A stretch of 36,290 bases of DNA from an uncultured Eubacterium sp. (GCA_947384955.1 CANDJC010000044.1:1-36290); one strand, 5' to 3'; shown: positions 1 through 8,134, counted from the first letter of the stretch. The notes: a model not told the origin generated them from the letters alone. Program-made: numbers and translations.

Positions 1-56
1 TATCAACCACCCTTCTTGGAATTCCTTATATATGAATTATACAGGAAGCTCCTTAA

Positions 57-869
57 TTAATGAATATTTATTTTAAATAAATAATTTTTGAACAAATGGT
101 ATCCATGATTCAGCGGACCGTTTCCATGTCCCAGATTCAGCCCGTCTGTAATAGCACCCGTCACATACTCTTTTGCTTTTCTGACAGCATCCGGCATCTG
201 CATTCCATTCGCCAGATTGCAGGCAATGGCCGAAGACAGCGTACAGCCTGTCCCATGGGTGTTCGGATTGTCTATCTGACGCTGCCTGAACCAGTAAAAC
301 TGACCGCCGTCATATAACAGGTCATCCGCCGTATCAGAAAGATGCCCGCCCTTTAGGAGCACACTGCATCCAAACTTCTGCTCTAAAGCCTTCGCCGCCT
401 GCTGCATCGAATCCTTTCCCGTTATCAAAATTCCTGATAAGACCTCTGCTTCCGGAATATTGGGCGTTAAAAGCCGGGCCAGCACAAACAGCTCCTCCTC
501 TGCCTGTTTTAATGCCTCCCCTTTTAAAAACGCTGTACCGCTTGTCGATGCTAAGACCGTATCCGTCACAATATTTTCTGCCCGATAAAAACGTAATTTT
601 TCACAAATCACATGCACTGCCTGCGCACTCGCTATCATCCCGGTTTTCACTGCATCCGGCATGATATCCGTAAATACTGCATCCAGCTGTGCGCCTATAA
701 ACTCCGGCTCCGTTTCCCGTATTCCAAAAACACCAGTCGTATTCTGGGCGGTCAGCGCTGTAATCACACTCATGCCATACGTGCCATGCGCCATCATTGT
801 TTTTAAATCTGCCTGAATCCCGGCTCCTGCACTACAGTCGCTGCCGGCTATGCTTAACACTGTTTTCAT
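57..869 (-). CDS. thiD: Hydroxymethylpyrimidine/phosphomethylpyrimidine kinase (ThiD)
   Basis: This 270-residue kinase would phosphorylate HMP and HMP-phosphate in the cytoplasmic synthesis of the thiamin pyrimidine half. The N-terminus carries the ThiD signature SIAGSDCSAGAGIQADLKT (residues 5-23), and the C-terminal third has the ribokinase-fold anion hole NTHGTGCTLSSAIA. The length matches the family. I chose the ATG at 869 because the family starts at MKTVLSIAGSD; the extra upstream codons in the open frame overlap the promoter. No other thiamin gene and no TPP riboswitch is visible nearby, so it appears to be a single-gene unit. The alternative is a pyridoxal kinase of the ThiD2/PdxK type, which the sequence alone cannot fully exclude. 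Confidence 0.9.
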   Translation of the reverse strand: MKTVLSIAGSDCSAGAGIQADLKTMMAHGTYGMSVITALTAQNTTGVFGIRETEPEFIGAQLDAVFTDIMPDAVKTGMIASAQAVHVICEKLRFYRAENIVTDTVLASTSGTAFLKGEALKQAEEELFVLARLLTPNIPEAEVLSGILITGKDSMQQAAKALEQKFGCSVLLKGGHLSDTADDLLYDGGQFYWFRQRQIDNPNTHGTGCTLSSAIACNLANGMQMPDAVRKAKEYVTGAITDGLNLGHGNGPLNHGYHLFKNYLFKINIH

Positions 870-902
870 AAGTCTTCTGCTTTCTTTTTTCAATTCAGAA
901 GT

Positions 903-932
903 ATTATAGCATAACGCGGCGGCCTGCTGCAA
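903..932 (-). promoter_or_regulatory. Probable thiD promoter
   Basis: Reading the minus strand there is TTGCAG, an 18-nt spacer and a consensus TATAAT, ending 34 nt before the thiD ATG. The -10 is perfect and the -35 matches four of six bases. The rest of the 870-1134 gap holds nothing I can recognise. Confidence 0.6.
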
Positions 933-1134
933 TCAAATTAAAAAGAATCGGCATTTATACAGAAAACATGGCAAAATGCTGTAAAATCTGACTGATTTCG
1001 GGTTTCATTGATTAGGATTTAATAAGGGCAATGGTGCTTGTGATAATCTATATTTTATATTTACAAATAATGCAGCTTAGTGCAGGTATTGGGGAAGGGG
1101 AGAAAAACTGATAGTTATCTTTCTATATTCACAC

Positions 1135-1176
1135 AAAAAAGAAAAGCAAGGCATAAATGCCCTGCTTTTCTTTTTT
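1135..1176. terminator. Bidirectional intrinsic terminator downstream of hsp20
   Basis: A long dyad made of an A6-GAAAAGC... arm and its complement ...GCTTTTC-T6 closes over a short loop containing GCATAAATGC. It has T runs on both strands, and it sits 27 nt after the hsp20 stop. Confidence 0.85.
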
Positions 1177-1202
1177 ATACTGCTGCTTTTTAATTCCTCA
1201 TA

Positions 1203-1646
1203 CTAACCTTCAATTGCAATATACTTGCTTTCCTCTACTTCCGGCTTTACTTCCTTTTTCGGCACAGACACTTTCAAAATGCCGTCTTCAAACCTTGCCC
1301 GGATATCATCCTGTGTCACTGCTTCGCCGACGTAAAAGCTTCTGCTGCACGCTCCGTAATATCTTTCCCGGCGGATATACTGTCCGTCTTTGTTCTTTTC
1401 TCCGTCATCTTTGCTTGTAGAAGCGCTGATTGTCAGATAGCCGTCCTTCAGTTCTGCCTGAACATCGGATTTCTTATAGCCAGGCAGGTCAATGTCGAGT
1501 TCATAGCCAGATGCAGTTTCTTTGATGTCTGTCTTCATTACGCTGCTTGCCGGTGTGTTATATCTCATCAGCGATTTTGATGGGCGGGCAAAGTCATTAA
1601 AAAAGTCATCAAATAAATTTTCTCCAAAAATACTAGGCATTAACAT
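1203..1646 (-). CDS. hsp20: Small heat shock protein, Hsp20/alpha-crystallin family
   Basis: This 147-residue ATP-independent holdase has the family layout: a short N-terminal arm (MLMPSIFGENLFDDFF), an alpha-crystallin domain from about residue 40 (TDIKETASGYELDIDLPG, then the DGYLTISA strand) and a C-terminal tail with the domain-closing DGILKVSVPKK. The start has GGAGG eight bases upstream. It is monocistronic, with a promoter and a perfect CIRCE upstream and a strong terminator downstream, so HrcA repression with heat induction is expected. A 9.7-kb integrative element lies immediately upstream of this promoter and leaves the gene and its control region whole. Confidence 0.95.
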   Translation of the reverse strand: MLMPSIFGENLFDDFFNDFARPSKSLMRYNTPASSVMKTDIKETASGYELDIDLPGYKKSDVQAELKDGYLTISASTSKDDGEKNKDGQYIRRERYYGACSRSFYVGEAVTQDDIRARFEDGILKVSVPKKEVKPEVEESKYIAIEG

Positions 1647-1713
1647 AGGTCATTCCTCCATTCTTATTCTATACACTTTAAATGTTTTCAGTTCATATCT
1701 TTGCTACACTTAT

Positions 1714-1742
1714 GTTATAGCACTTTTATTAGCACTCGTCAA
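1714..1742 (-). promoter_or_regulatory. hsp20 sigma-A promoter
   Basis: On the minus strand TTGACG, a 17-nt spacer and TATAAC form a good vegetative promoter. The -35 hexamer lies inside the CIRCE (partly in its 9-nt spacer), so bound HrcA would directly block RNA polymerase. Confidence 0.75.
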
Positions 1743-1755
1743 TAGAGAGTGCTAA
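1729..1755. promoter_or_regulatory. CIRCE operator (HrcA site)
   Basis: TTAGCACTC, nine bases, then GAGTGCTAA: a perfect CIRCE inverted repeat. It sits upstream of hsp20 and overlaps its -35 box. HrcA itself is not encoded in the window. Confidence 0.95.
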
Positions 1756-1761
1756 TAATTT

Positions 1762-1793
1762 TTGTGAACTTTTTGTGAAGTCTTATTTTATGC
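1762..1793 (+). repeat. Left attachment repeat (attL core)
   Basis: This 32-bp sequence recurs perfectly at 11463-11494. The similarity continues without gaps at a constant offset of 9701 bp from about 1741 to 1860. Confidence 0.8.
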
Positions 1794-1839
1794 CGGATAC
1801 AGCATTTTTATTCTGACAGATTTGGGCTGTTTTTGTGTT

Positions 1840-1859
1840 TTGACTAATTTTTGACTAAC
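1840..1859 (+). promoter_or_regulatory. Left-end integrase arm-type sites
   Basis: Two copies of TTGACTAA(C/T), 11 bp apart, lie about 46 bp inside the left core repeat. The same pair occurs at 11290-11309 near the right end. Paired direct repeats near both ends fit the arm sites bound by the N-terminal domain of Tn916-type integrases; the role is inferred. Confidence 0.5.
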
Positions 1860-1874
1860 TTTTCAAATCTGACA

Positions 1875-1902
1875 AAAGCCGCCGCCTGATGACAGCGGCT
1901 TT
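1875..1902 (-). terminator. Terminator after the integrase gene
   Basis: An 8-bp perfect stem AAAGCCGC/GCGGCTTT with a 12-nt loop lies just beyond the integrase stop. On the minus strand it is followed by TTTTGTC. Confidence 0.65.
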
Positions 1903-1907
1903 ACTTC

Positions 1908-3092
1908 TCAGAAATTCATTGCATTATCCAGTCTCCGCATTTCTTTCTCTGTACGCTCAAAACTGCTGTGGTTATAAACATTCATGGTAACGCCCGCATC
2001 TGAATGCCCCATGATATTCTGCAGCGTCTTTACGTCCATTCCAGAAGCTGCAAACCGGGTGCACCCTGTATGTCTCAGGATATGGGCTGATAAATGGGGC
2101 AGCATGCTGTCCTGATGTTCTTTGTTATAGGCATTTCGAATATTCCGCAAAAAACTGTTGACTGCATTATCCGCAAACGGCCAGCCGCTTTTTGTGACAA
2201 ACACAAAATCCCTGTATCCGTCTATTTCAGCTGAACTCCGTTTTCCAGTCATCATATTCTGCTCTTTTATGCTGATGAATGCCTGGTATACAGCTTCTGT
2301 CATTGGAATAATCCTTTTCCCGGCTTCTGTTTTGGGTTCGGATATGTAAAATCTGCACCCTTCCCCGTAATTTTTATAAATCAGCTGATGATTAATGCTG
2401 ATAGTACGGCGTTTCATGTCAATGTCGCTCCATGTCAGCCCGGTTAATTCCCCGCACCTGAGACATGTCCCAACTGCCACTGTAAGAAACGGTACATATA
2501 CAGAATATGTCCGGCTCTGCATGCAGAAATCCATTACATTCCGGATATCGTCCTCTGTTAAAGGCACCTTTTCTGCAGCATCCCTTTTGATTTGCAGCAT
2601 TGCTCCTTTTGCGGGATTTTTCCTGATAAAGTCACTGTCAGCTGCCAGTTCCAGGGATGAAAAGATAAGATTATGCAGCAGTCTGACTGTATTTCTCTTT
2701 TTTCCAGACTTTATGCAGTCCTGATAAAAGCCCATAATATGCACCTTTTTTAAATCCGATATCTTCTTTCTGCCTATGGCAGATTTCTCTACGCAGCTTT
2801 TCCACATCCGGCTGTAGTTATCTGCTGTGGACTGTTTTAAATCGTTCTTTAACTCCATGTGAATCTTAAAAAGCTGGTTCAGCGTCATCTTGCTGTTTGC
2901 GCTGCAGATTCCGTCTGCCAAATCGCGTTCTGCTTCCTGTTTCAGCTTGCGCAGCTCTTTTAAATCTTTTGCGTAAATGTACGCTCTTTTTCCTGCAGCG
3001 TCTGTATATACATAGTAGTAACGTCCGTCTGTCCGTTCATATTCACCCGTGCGCAAAACACGGCCCTTGCTGTCTTTTCTGTTCTCTGCCAT
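1908..3092 (-). CDS. int: Tyrosine site-specific integrase, Tn916 type
   Basis: This 394-residue recombinase is close to Tn916 Int in length and layout. It has an N-terminal arm-binding domain (about 1-60, with DGRYYYVYTDAAGKRAYIYA), a core-binding SAM-like domain (about 65-160) and the catalytic domain. The visible catalytic residues are R212 (LRCGELTG), K254 (EPKTEAGKR), H337 and R340 (SAHILRH), H363 (MGHSD) and Y373 (NVYNH), so the enzyme looks intact. AGGAGG lies eight bases before the ATG. It starts 10 nt after the 63-aa gene and is probably the last gene of the helicase-xis-int run. It should integrate and, with the excisionase, excise the 9.7-kb element at the 32-bp repeat. Confidence 0.95.
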   Translation of the reverse strand: MAENRKDSKGRVLRTGEYERTDGRYYYVYTDAAGKRAYIYAKDLKELRKLKQEAERDLADGICSANSKMTLNQLFKIHMELKNDLKQSTADNYSRMWKSCVEKSAIGRKKISDLKKVHIMGFYQDCIKSGKKRNTVRLLHNLIFSSLELAADSDFIRKNPAKGAMLQIKRDAAEKVPLTEDDIRNVMDFCMQSRTYSVYVPFLTVAVGTCLRCGELTGLTWSDIDMKRRTISINHQLIYKNYGEGCRFYISEPKTEAGKRIIPMTEAVYQAFISIKEQNMMTGKRSSAEIDGYRDFVFVTKSGWPFADNAVNSFLRNIRNAYNKEHQDSMLPHLSAHILRHTGCTRFAASGMDVKTLQNIMGHSDAGVTMNVYNHSSFERTEKEMRRLDNAMNF

Positions 3093-3102
3093 AATAAACC
3101 TC

Positions 3103-3294
3103 CTAAACTGCTGTGCCGGTTACCAGCATATAATCTTGCAGGTGCTCCAGAATAATTTTTGAAACACACTGCAGCGCAGCATCCGTATCATAAGAAAAAT
3201 TGCCTAATTCCAGTAATTCTTCTTCTAACAGCTGCTGTGCTATCTGCATTACAATTTCATTTCTTTTTCTGCCTGCTGTTCTGTCTGCATTCAT
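3103..3294 (-). CDS. Small conserved-looking protein between xis and int
   Basis: A 63-residue protein beginning MNADRTAGRKRNEIVMQ, with a predicted helical, acidic-leucine rich middle (QQLLEEELLELG). The frame stays open upstream to 3486, but the ATG at 3294 has AAGGGAG seven bases before it and is the better start. It lies 10 nt before int and is presumably cotranscribed. I do not recognise a family; a small regulator or recombination accessory factor is only a guess from position. Confidence 0.6.
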   Translation of the reverse strand: MNADRTAGRKRNEIVMQIAQQLLEEELLELGNFSYDTDAALQCVSKIILEHLQDYMLVTGTAV

Positions 3295-3445
3295 ACTTTT
3301 CTCCCTTGCATAATTATGATTTACAGCTTGATTTTTACTGCATGAAAACATCCGGCCTGAATACCATATGGGTGTTTCCATGTGTAACAGACATTCCGCT
3401 GCATTGTATAAAAACTGGGGAATGCCTGTTTTTGATACAGTTTCT

Positions 3446-3652
3446 TTAATGAGAATTCTCCGATATATAAAGTTTGATTTTTTCAACGTTGAATCTTCTC
3501 AGCTTCGTAAACGGCAGTTCCACACGGGCTTCTGCCCGTTCAGCAATCATTAAAGCCGTCTGTTTTCCCACTGACAGCATTCTGCACAGCCCCTCTGTAT
3601 CTGTAATCAGAATTTCATTTTTGTCAGATTCCCTGTATTTCCGCTGGTTCAT
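3446..3652 (-). CDS. xis: Putative excisionase / winged-helix DNA-binding protein
   Basis: A 68-residue basic protein with a MerR/Xis-like helix-turn-helix (GLCRMLSVGKQTALMIAERA, about residues 21-40) followed by a wing-like segment (VELPFTKLRRFNVEKIKLYI). Its size and topology resemble Tn916 Xis, which directs excision by bending arm DNA. The ATG overlaps the helicase stop as ATGA, indicating translational coupling. A plain HTH regulator is the alternative. Confidence 0.65.
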   Translation of the reverse strand: MNQRKYRESDKNEILITDTEGLCRMLSVGKQTALMIAERAEARVELPFTKLRRFNVEKIKLYISENSH

Positions 3653-5295
3653 GACTGTCCGTCCCCGCTTTCTGATATTTTCAGAATTTCATACCGCCTG
3701 TCACAGTTTTTAGATTTCGGATACATTTTAACTGCAAACGGCAACTGATTCTTTTCAAAAAAGCTGTTGATTTTCTGCCATTTGGCTAATTCTGTAGTTT
3801 TCGGAAATGTCACTCTGTCTGCTGCATGCAGAATCGGCATTAATTGTTTACGAAACTCGTTGAATTGTTCTACTTTCAAAGTAACACCCTCGTAGGTGGA
3901 CATAAATGCAGCAATATTATCAATGTATGTAGAAGGCACTGTGAAATACGCATGGTTTTCGGGCAGACCCAGCCAGTGACCCTGGTGGAGTATGTATGCG
4001 TCCGGCCCATTAGTATCAAATTCTTCTAAAATAGCTTCGTACTCAGCAGCCAGTTCTCCCATGCGCCGTAAGGAAAGCCAGTTACAAAAATAACGACTGT
4101 TAGCATATAAGTTACGCCATACACCAATGAATTTCCGCAATACAGCAGCCTTTTTCTCATCATAAAATTCTGTGGCAATGAAAATATCAGCATACGGCTG
4201 TGACATCTGGTACATTACATAATTCACATACCGAAGCTGAAATTTCAGCTGCGATAAGCGTCTGCTAAAAAAGAGCCTGTCACGTGCATGCAGATAAACA
4301 TTTGTGGTTTCACCCGCCTGAATACGTCTTCTGCCTAACATTTGAACCATCGATTCCATATTGTCCAGCAAAATGAAAATATGGTTTACATTACTGTCAA
4401 AAATGTTAACACCGGCATCGAGCTTCGCTGTTGCCAGAAGCACCCGGTGTGAAAATTTCTGCTCCGTCACAAGTTCTGTTTCCAATTCCTGTCCATGTTC
4501 TGAATCAGCGGATTCAGATGAATATAGGAAAACATCCCCTCCCGGCATTATTTTCTTTAATAAGGATTTGATTTCTTTTCCTTCTGCAATGCTTGAAACA
4601 AAAACGAGCACTTTTTCATCGCCGGGCAATTCCGAAATTATCTGAACCATTTCCTGATGATGGTAAAACCACAGAAAATTATATCCGCTATAGTCCGGTT
4701 CCACGCGCTTGTATATGTAGGGCTCATACATTCCCTCTTTTGCCAGAAAACTCTGTGCAGCAGTCTGATTCAGGTAAACCGCCAGAATCGGGTATAAATT
4801 CTGCATTGTTGCGCTCATGAAAATCAGCTGGCGGTTGCGGTAATTCTGCACCAGAAACTCGAACGAATGTACGGTATTTGGGTTGAAAAGTGAATCAGCC
4901 AAGAAATAGTGCGCTTCATCTGCAACAACAATATCAAAACTATTAAAATAGTTAATATCAGGCACATTATTCGTTACAAGCGCCATTTCAAGTGTTTGAT
5001 ATGTCGTTATAACAAAATTTCCCGGTTCCTTTTTTAGGTCATGCATCCAGAACGACTGTGTTTCGAGATGCTGTTCCCATTCAATTACACGTTTTTTTTG
5101 CCTTTCCAGCATCTGTTCCCGTAAAGTAATGCGGTTTACCAGATAGAGGATGCGCTTACCCTGTGAAAAGGCATATTTTCTGAAGGTCGTTTCACAAAAC
5201 ATTGTTTTTCCGCTTCCCGTGGGCACATCCAGAATAATAACTTGTCCTTTCTGCCATTCTTCATACCCGTCCCCAATGAAATCTGCAAAATACAT
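3649..5295 (-). CDS. DEAD/DEAH-box superfamily 2 helicase of the integrative element
   Basis: A 548-residue protein with a full set of SF2 motifs: Walker A VPTGSGKT (24-31), motif Ia YLVNRITLREQ, motif II DEAH (126-129), motif III SAT (161-163) and motif VI QMLGRRRI (318-325). Residues 350-548 are a C-terminal region that I cannot assign. AAGGAG lies eight bases before the ATG, and the stop overlaps the xis start. Being coupled to excisionase and integrase suggests a role in the element's replication or transfer rather than in chromosomal repair. A defence function is possible, because DEAH helicases are common there, but no nuclease domain is visible. Confidence 0.85.
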   Translation of the reverse strand: MYFADFIGDGYEEWQKGQVIILDVPTGSGKTMFCETTFRKYAFSQGKRILYLVNRITLREQMLERQKKRVIEWEQHLETQSFWMHDLKKEPGNFVITTYQTLEMALVTNNVPDINYFNSFDIVVADEAHYFLADSLFNPNTVHSFEFLVQNYRNRQLIFMSATMQNLYPILAVYLNQTAAQSFLAKEGMYEPYIYKRVEPDYSGYNFLWFYHHQEMVQIISELPGDEKVLVFVSSIAEGKEIKSLLKKIMPGGDVFLYSSESADSEHGQELETELVTEQKFSHRVLLATAKLDAGVNIFDSNVNHIFILLDNMESMVQMLGRRRIQAGETTNVYLHARDRLFFSRRLSQLKFQLRYVNYVMYQMSQPYADIFIATEFYDEKKAAVLRKFIGVWRNLYANSRYFCNWLSLRRMGELAAEYEAILEEFDTNGPDAYILHQGHWLGLPENHAYFTVPSTYIDNIAAFMSTYEGVTLKVEQFNEFRKQLMPILHAADRVTFPKTTELAKWQKINSFFEKNQLPFAVKMYPKSKNCDRRYEILKISESGDGQS

Positions 5296-5384
5296 CTTTT
5301 TCTCCTTTCCTAATCGGCTTCACTCCAGTAACAAATCAGAATTAAAATTATCCAGAAATTTTTCCTCCTTTTTTCACCCGTCAA

Positions 5385-5546
5385 CTATGTTATCCCGGAG
5401 CCTCCTTCCCTGTTTTTCTCAGGCTGTGATTTTATTTTAGCCCCGATACGATTTTTTTCATCTTCCATCTTTCGAAGCAATGCTCTAAAAAATTTCAGCT
5501 TCAAAACATGGAGAATGTCCGTAATTTCAACTTTTCTTTCTTCCAC
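5385..5546 (-). CDS. Possible small helical protein upstream of the helicase
   Basis: A GTG-initiated frame of 53 codons reading VEERKVEITDILHV, a basic-hydrophobic helix and then a charged tail (MEDEKNRIGAKIK). The composition looks coding and it would head the helicase operon. Against it, no clear ribosome site precedes the GTG and it nearly fills the divergent intergenic region in which the promoters should lie. A second frame at about 5316-5390 (TTG start, hydrophobic, roughly 24 aa) is even weaker. Confidence 0.25.
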   Translation of the reverse strand: MEERKVEITDILHVLKLKFFRALLRKMEDEKNRIGAKIKSQPEKNREGGSGIT

Positions 5547-5592
5547 TTTTTGCCGATATCTTTATAAAGGAGATTAATAAAATAATAAAAAT

Positions 5593-7005
5593 ATGGGAAA
5601 AATGAGAAAATCTGAGAAAATACAGTTTGAACAGTTATTTAAAATCAAAAATACAGCGGACAGCCATTTCAATCTGTACAGCGAATGGACAGACCATACT
5701 GCATCAGCATGCAAAAATATGCCTGTCAAAATACTGATTTCTACTGATATAACAGAACTGGCTTTTCCAGAATGCATCTTTCATTCTTATTTGAAATCGC
5801 TTATTTCTTACGATGCTTCTATGAAGCGGATGTATTCTAATGAAGGCTTGCGGGATATCTATTATGAATACATTGGAGCCCCTTCATTTTTTTCTAAGCA
5901 TGTCAAAGCCTTGAAAAACTCTTACAGAATTTACTGCCGCGGATTAAAACACGGATTCGGCCATCGCATAGCTTTTACAGGTTTCCAGAGAAGGTTTTAT
6001 GACTTCCTGCTGGAAAACGGTATTTTTAGTAACAGTGCGGAGCGGATACAGTATGCAGTGCCAGGACACCTTGTGCCTGTCATTATCAGCATCATTATGG
6101 CCTGGAATTATTCACCCGCTGCTTTTCCGGATGATACTGGAAATGAAAATGTATCATTTTCTAATTTCCAGAAAGAAGTATTCCGGAAATTAGAAAAATT
6201 CAAATTCCTTTCCAGTGAATACTGGCTGTTTACACTGTATTTTCTGCATTATTATTTTAATGACGAATGCTTTGCCTGTTTTCAGATACCTGTTTTCCAG
6301 AGAAATAAAAAGGTTATGCTGTTTTTAGAAAATGAATATAAAAACTATACAAATGCACTTTATGAAATAACATCTGCTGTACCATACCTGTTTTTAAAAA
6401 AAGCATCACTGGGTTTTGCATACAGTATTTTAGAAAACAATATAAGAGCAATACTGACACCAGAAACAGAATACAGGCCATGCCCGGAAACAGAATCTTT
6501 TTTAAAAGATTTTTATAAAGAATTAAAAAGCCTGACAAATGCGAATCTGACAGAATCAGCCGGTATTATGGATAAAAACCTCCTGAAATATCCATATACA
6601 TGTGACCAGTACATTATCCATATACAGCCGGAAAAACTGCAGCAGTACATAAAAATCCTGACTTCCCGTAACGATGCCTACGCTGCTGCCATGCACGGGC
6701 TGTGCAGACAGCTGGAAAGAGATATCGGAGCCTGTCAGAAAACTTTAGAATCCGGTACCTATAAAGCAGCCAATATGGTACGGATGCAAAAAACTTTAAA
6801 TGAATTTCTTTCAGAATCAAATACACTCTTAGCCGGTGCAGTCGAAAAACATAGCAAATTGCTAGAACAAGGCATAACAGCTGTAGAGAAATATAAGTCA
6901 GGCAGGTCTTATAAAATACCTGAACGCCTGTTTACTGCAAATCTGTTATATGAAGACTCCTTTCGGATAATTTTGGACAGCATTTCTAAAAGAAGAATGC
7001 TTTAA
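5593..7005 (+). CDS. Unrecognised 470-aa protein, divergent from the helicase
   Basis: I recognise no family. The protein is soluble-looking, rich in aromatic residues and lysine, with no signal peptide. A His/Arg/Gly-rich stretch lies around residues 120-132 (CRGLKHGFGHRIAF), and helical, coiled-coil-like segments at about 350-440 (QLERDIGACQKTLESG; KHSKLLEQGITAVEKYK). The first ATG is used; the only ribosome-site-like sequence (AAAGGAG) lies about 20 nt upstream, which is long, so the second methionine (residue 4) is also possible. The 91-aa gene follows after 4 nt and a strong terminator closes the pair. Its opposed arrangement with the helicase suggests one functional module of the element. 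Confidence 0.7.
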   Translation: MGKMRKSEKIQFEQLFKIKNTADSHFNLYSEWTDHTASACKNMPVKILISTDITELAFPECIFHSYLKSLISYDASMKRMYSNEGLRDIYYEYIGAPSFFSKHVKALKNSYRIYCRGLKHGFGHRIAFTGFQRRFYDFLLENGIFSNSAERIQYAVPGHLVPVIISIIMAWNYSPAAFPDDTGNENVSFSNFQKEVFRKLEKFKFLSSEYWLFTLYFLHYYFNDECFACFQIPVFQRNKKVMLFLENEYKNYTNALYEITSAVPYLFLKKASLGFAYSILENNIRAILTPETEYRPCPETESFLKDFYKELKSLTNANLTESAGIMDKNLLKYPYTCDQYIIHIQPEKLQQYIKILTSRNDAYAAAMHGLCRQLERDIGACQKTLESGTYKAANMVRMQKTLNEFLSESNTLLAGAVEKHSKLLEQGITAVEKYKSGRSYKIPERLFTANLLYEDSFRIILDSISKRRML

Positions 7006-7009
7006 AAAA

Positions 7010-7285
7010 ATGCCGCCCATAGAACTAAAAATATCCAAGAATACGGAAATCTGCTATGAAAGTTTTACAGCCGGATTATCTGATACCGTGGAATTTTACA
7101 GCAAATTATTTTTGTCGTACGAAAGCAGAATACAGACGAAGCTAAATTCTCCTGATTTGTTTTGCCATGCTTTTCAAGCCTGTATTAAAAAACATGGCAA
7201 CACTATTTTATCTTCACTTATACCAGTCAGAGAAATAGAAGAAATCATGAAACAGCATGCAGACATGAAAAAGTCGATTCCATAA
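7010..7285 (+). CDS. Unrecognised 91-aa protein, second gene of the pair
   Basis: A small, mostly helical protein (MPPIELKISKNTEICYESF ... REIEEIMKQHADMKKSIP) starting 4 nt after the 470-aa gene, with AGAAG as a weak ribosome site inside that gene's 3' end. The tight spacing suggests translational coupling and joint function. No motif is recognised. The last codons form the left arm of the terminator. Confidence 0.6.
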   Translation: MPPIELKISKNTEICYESFTAGLSDTVEFYSKLFLSYESRIQTKLNSPDLFCHAFQACIKKHGNTILSSLIPVREIEEIMKQHADMKKSIP

Positions 7286-7304
7286 TATAAGATTTCGACT
7301 TTTT
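7268..7304 (+). terminator. Terminator of the 470-aa/91-aa operon
   Basis: A 10-bp perfect dyad AAAAAGTCGA/TCGACTTTTT with a 17-nt loop. The left arm overlaps the 91-aa stop codon region, and the right arm ends in five T. Because the left arm starts with A5 it can also serve the convergent recombinase gene. Confidence 0.8.
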
Positions 7305-7319
7305 CAGCGCTGTTTTTCC

Positions 7320-7943
7320 TTAATCTGCCTTCACCAGCCTGTAAAATGTCCCTTTCTTAATCCCTGTCCGCTTCATTGCTTCTACAGCCGTAATCTTTCC
7401 TTCTCTCCATTTCCTGATTACCTCTTCCCAGTTATCCGGTTTTGGAATTCTCGGCCTCCCGTAATCGGCCCATTCACCGCGCCTCTTTTTCGCTTCGATT
7501 CCCTCCCTCTGCCTTTTCTCCTTTTTCCGGATTTCAGCTTCTGCCATGGCAGCGTACAGTTCAGTCAGCATGCTGTTGACTGTTTCCAGTATCATCCGCG
7601 CCATGCCGTTATCCAGCCTGCTCAAATCCTGTAACGTGGTCGGGATTTCCAGAATCATGACCCGTATTCCCTTATCCTGATAATAGCGCAGTTCGCCCAG
7701 CGTATCTTTCTTGCTCCGCCCCAGACGGTCTACTTCCGTGATAATCAGTGTGTCACCCTTGCGGAGTATATCGTCCCGTAACACTGTATACCTCGGACGG
7801 TTAAAATTCTTTCCCGTCTGCTGGTCTGTGTATATCCTTTCCAGTTCCAGCCCGTTATCCCGGCAGAACTTTTCAATCTCGCTGATTCCCCGGTCTAAAT
7901 GCTGCTCCCTTGTGCTTGTCCTGTGATAGCCGTAATATGCCAT
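7320..7943 (-). CDS. Small serine recombinase (resolvase/invertase type)
   Basis: A 207-residue serine recombinase. The N-terminal catalytic domain shows R8-x-S10 in GYHRTSTREQ (S10 the nucleophile) and the downstream EVDRLGRSKKD active-site arginine motif. A long helix E follows (MILETVNSMLTELYAAMAEA), then a C-terminal helix-turn-helix (ITAVEAMKRTGIKKGTFYRL). The size is typical of Tn3-like resolvases or invertases, not of large transposon recombinases. I chose the ATG at 7943, which has GGGAGG upstream; the longer open frame lacks one. A 120-bp nested palindrome starts 45 nt upstream of the start codon, the usual place for a res site. It probably resolves multimers or cointegrates of the excised element. 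Confidence 0.92.
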   Translation of the reverse strand: MAYYGYHRTSTREQHLDRGISEIEKFCRDNGLELERIYTDQQTGKNFNRPRYTVLRDDILRKGDTLIITEVDRLGRSKKDTLGELRYYQDKGIRVMILEIPTTLQDLSRLDNGMARMILETVNSMLTELYAAMAEAEIRKKEKRQREGIEAKKRRGEWADYGRPRIPKPDNWEEVIRKWREGKITAVEAMKRTGIKKGTFYRLVKAD

Positions 7944-7987
7944 AATATCTTTCCCTCCCAAAAAGCATACATTCTGAAACACGCAAA

Positions 7988-8107
7988 AAATATATCCGGA
8001 GCCGTCCAAAAATGCATGCATGCGGATTAACGGACGTTTCAATCCGCATGCGCACTTTTCTGAACGCTTCCGTCTGCATGCATTTTTATCCTTCCCCGGA
8101 TATATTT
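7988..8107. promoter_or_regulatory. Nested palindromic recombination site (putative res)
   Basis: Three perfect inverted repeats are nested on nearly one centre. The outer is 12 bp (7988-7999 with 8096-8107), the middle 13 bp (8008-8020 with 8075-8087) and the inner 11 bp, GCATGCGGATT N12 AATCCGCATGC (8018-8028 with 8041-8051). No coding frame explains them. The position directly upstream of the serine recombinase gene fits a resolvase accessory/crossover site. An origin of transfer or replication is the alternative. Confidence 0.6.
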
Positions 8108-8134
8108 CTGCTTTCCATCAGACAGCAGCATTCT

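Noticed and set aside
57-869. TPP riboswitch upstream of thiD
   Set aside because: No thi-box sequence is present in the 870-1134 gap.
2960-3169. 69-codon minus-strand frame over the int start
   Set aside because: It overlaps the 3' end of the 63-aa gene and the start of int in another frame; both of those have better starts.
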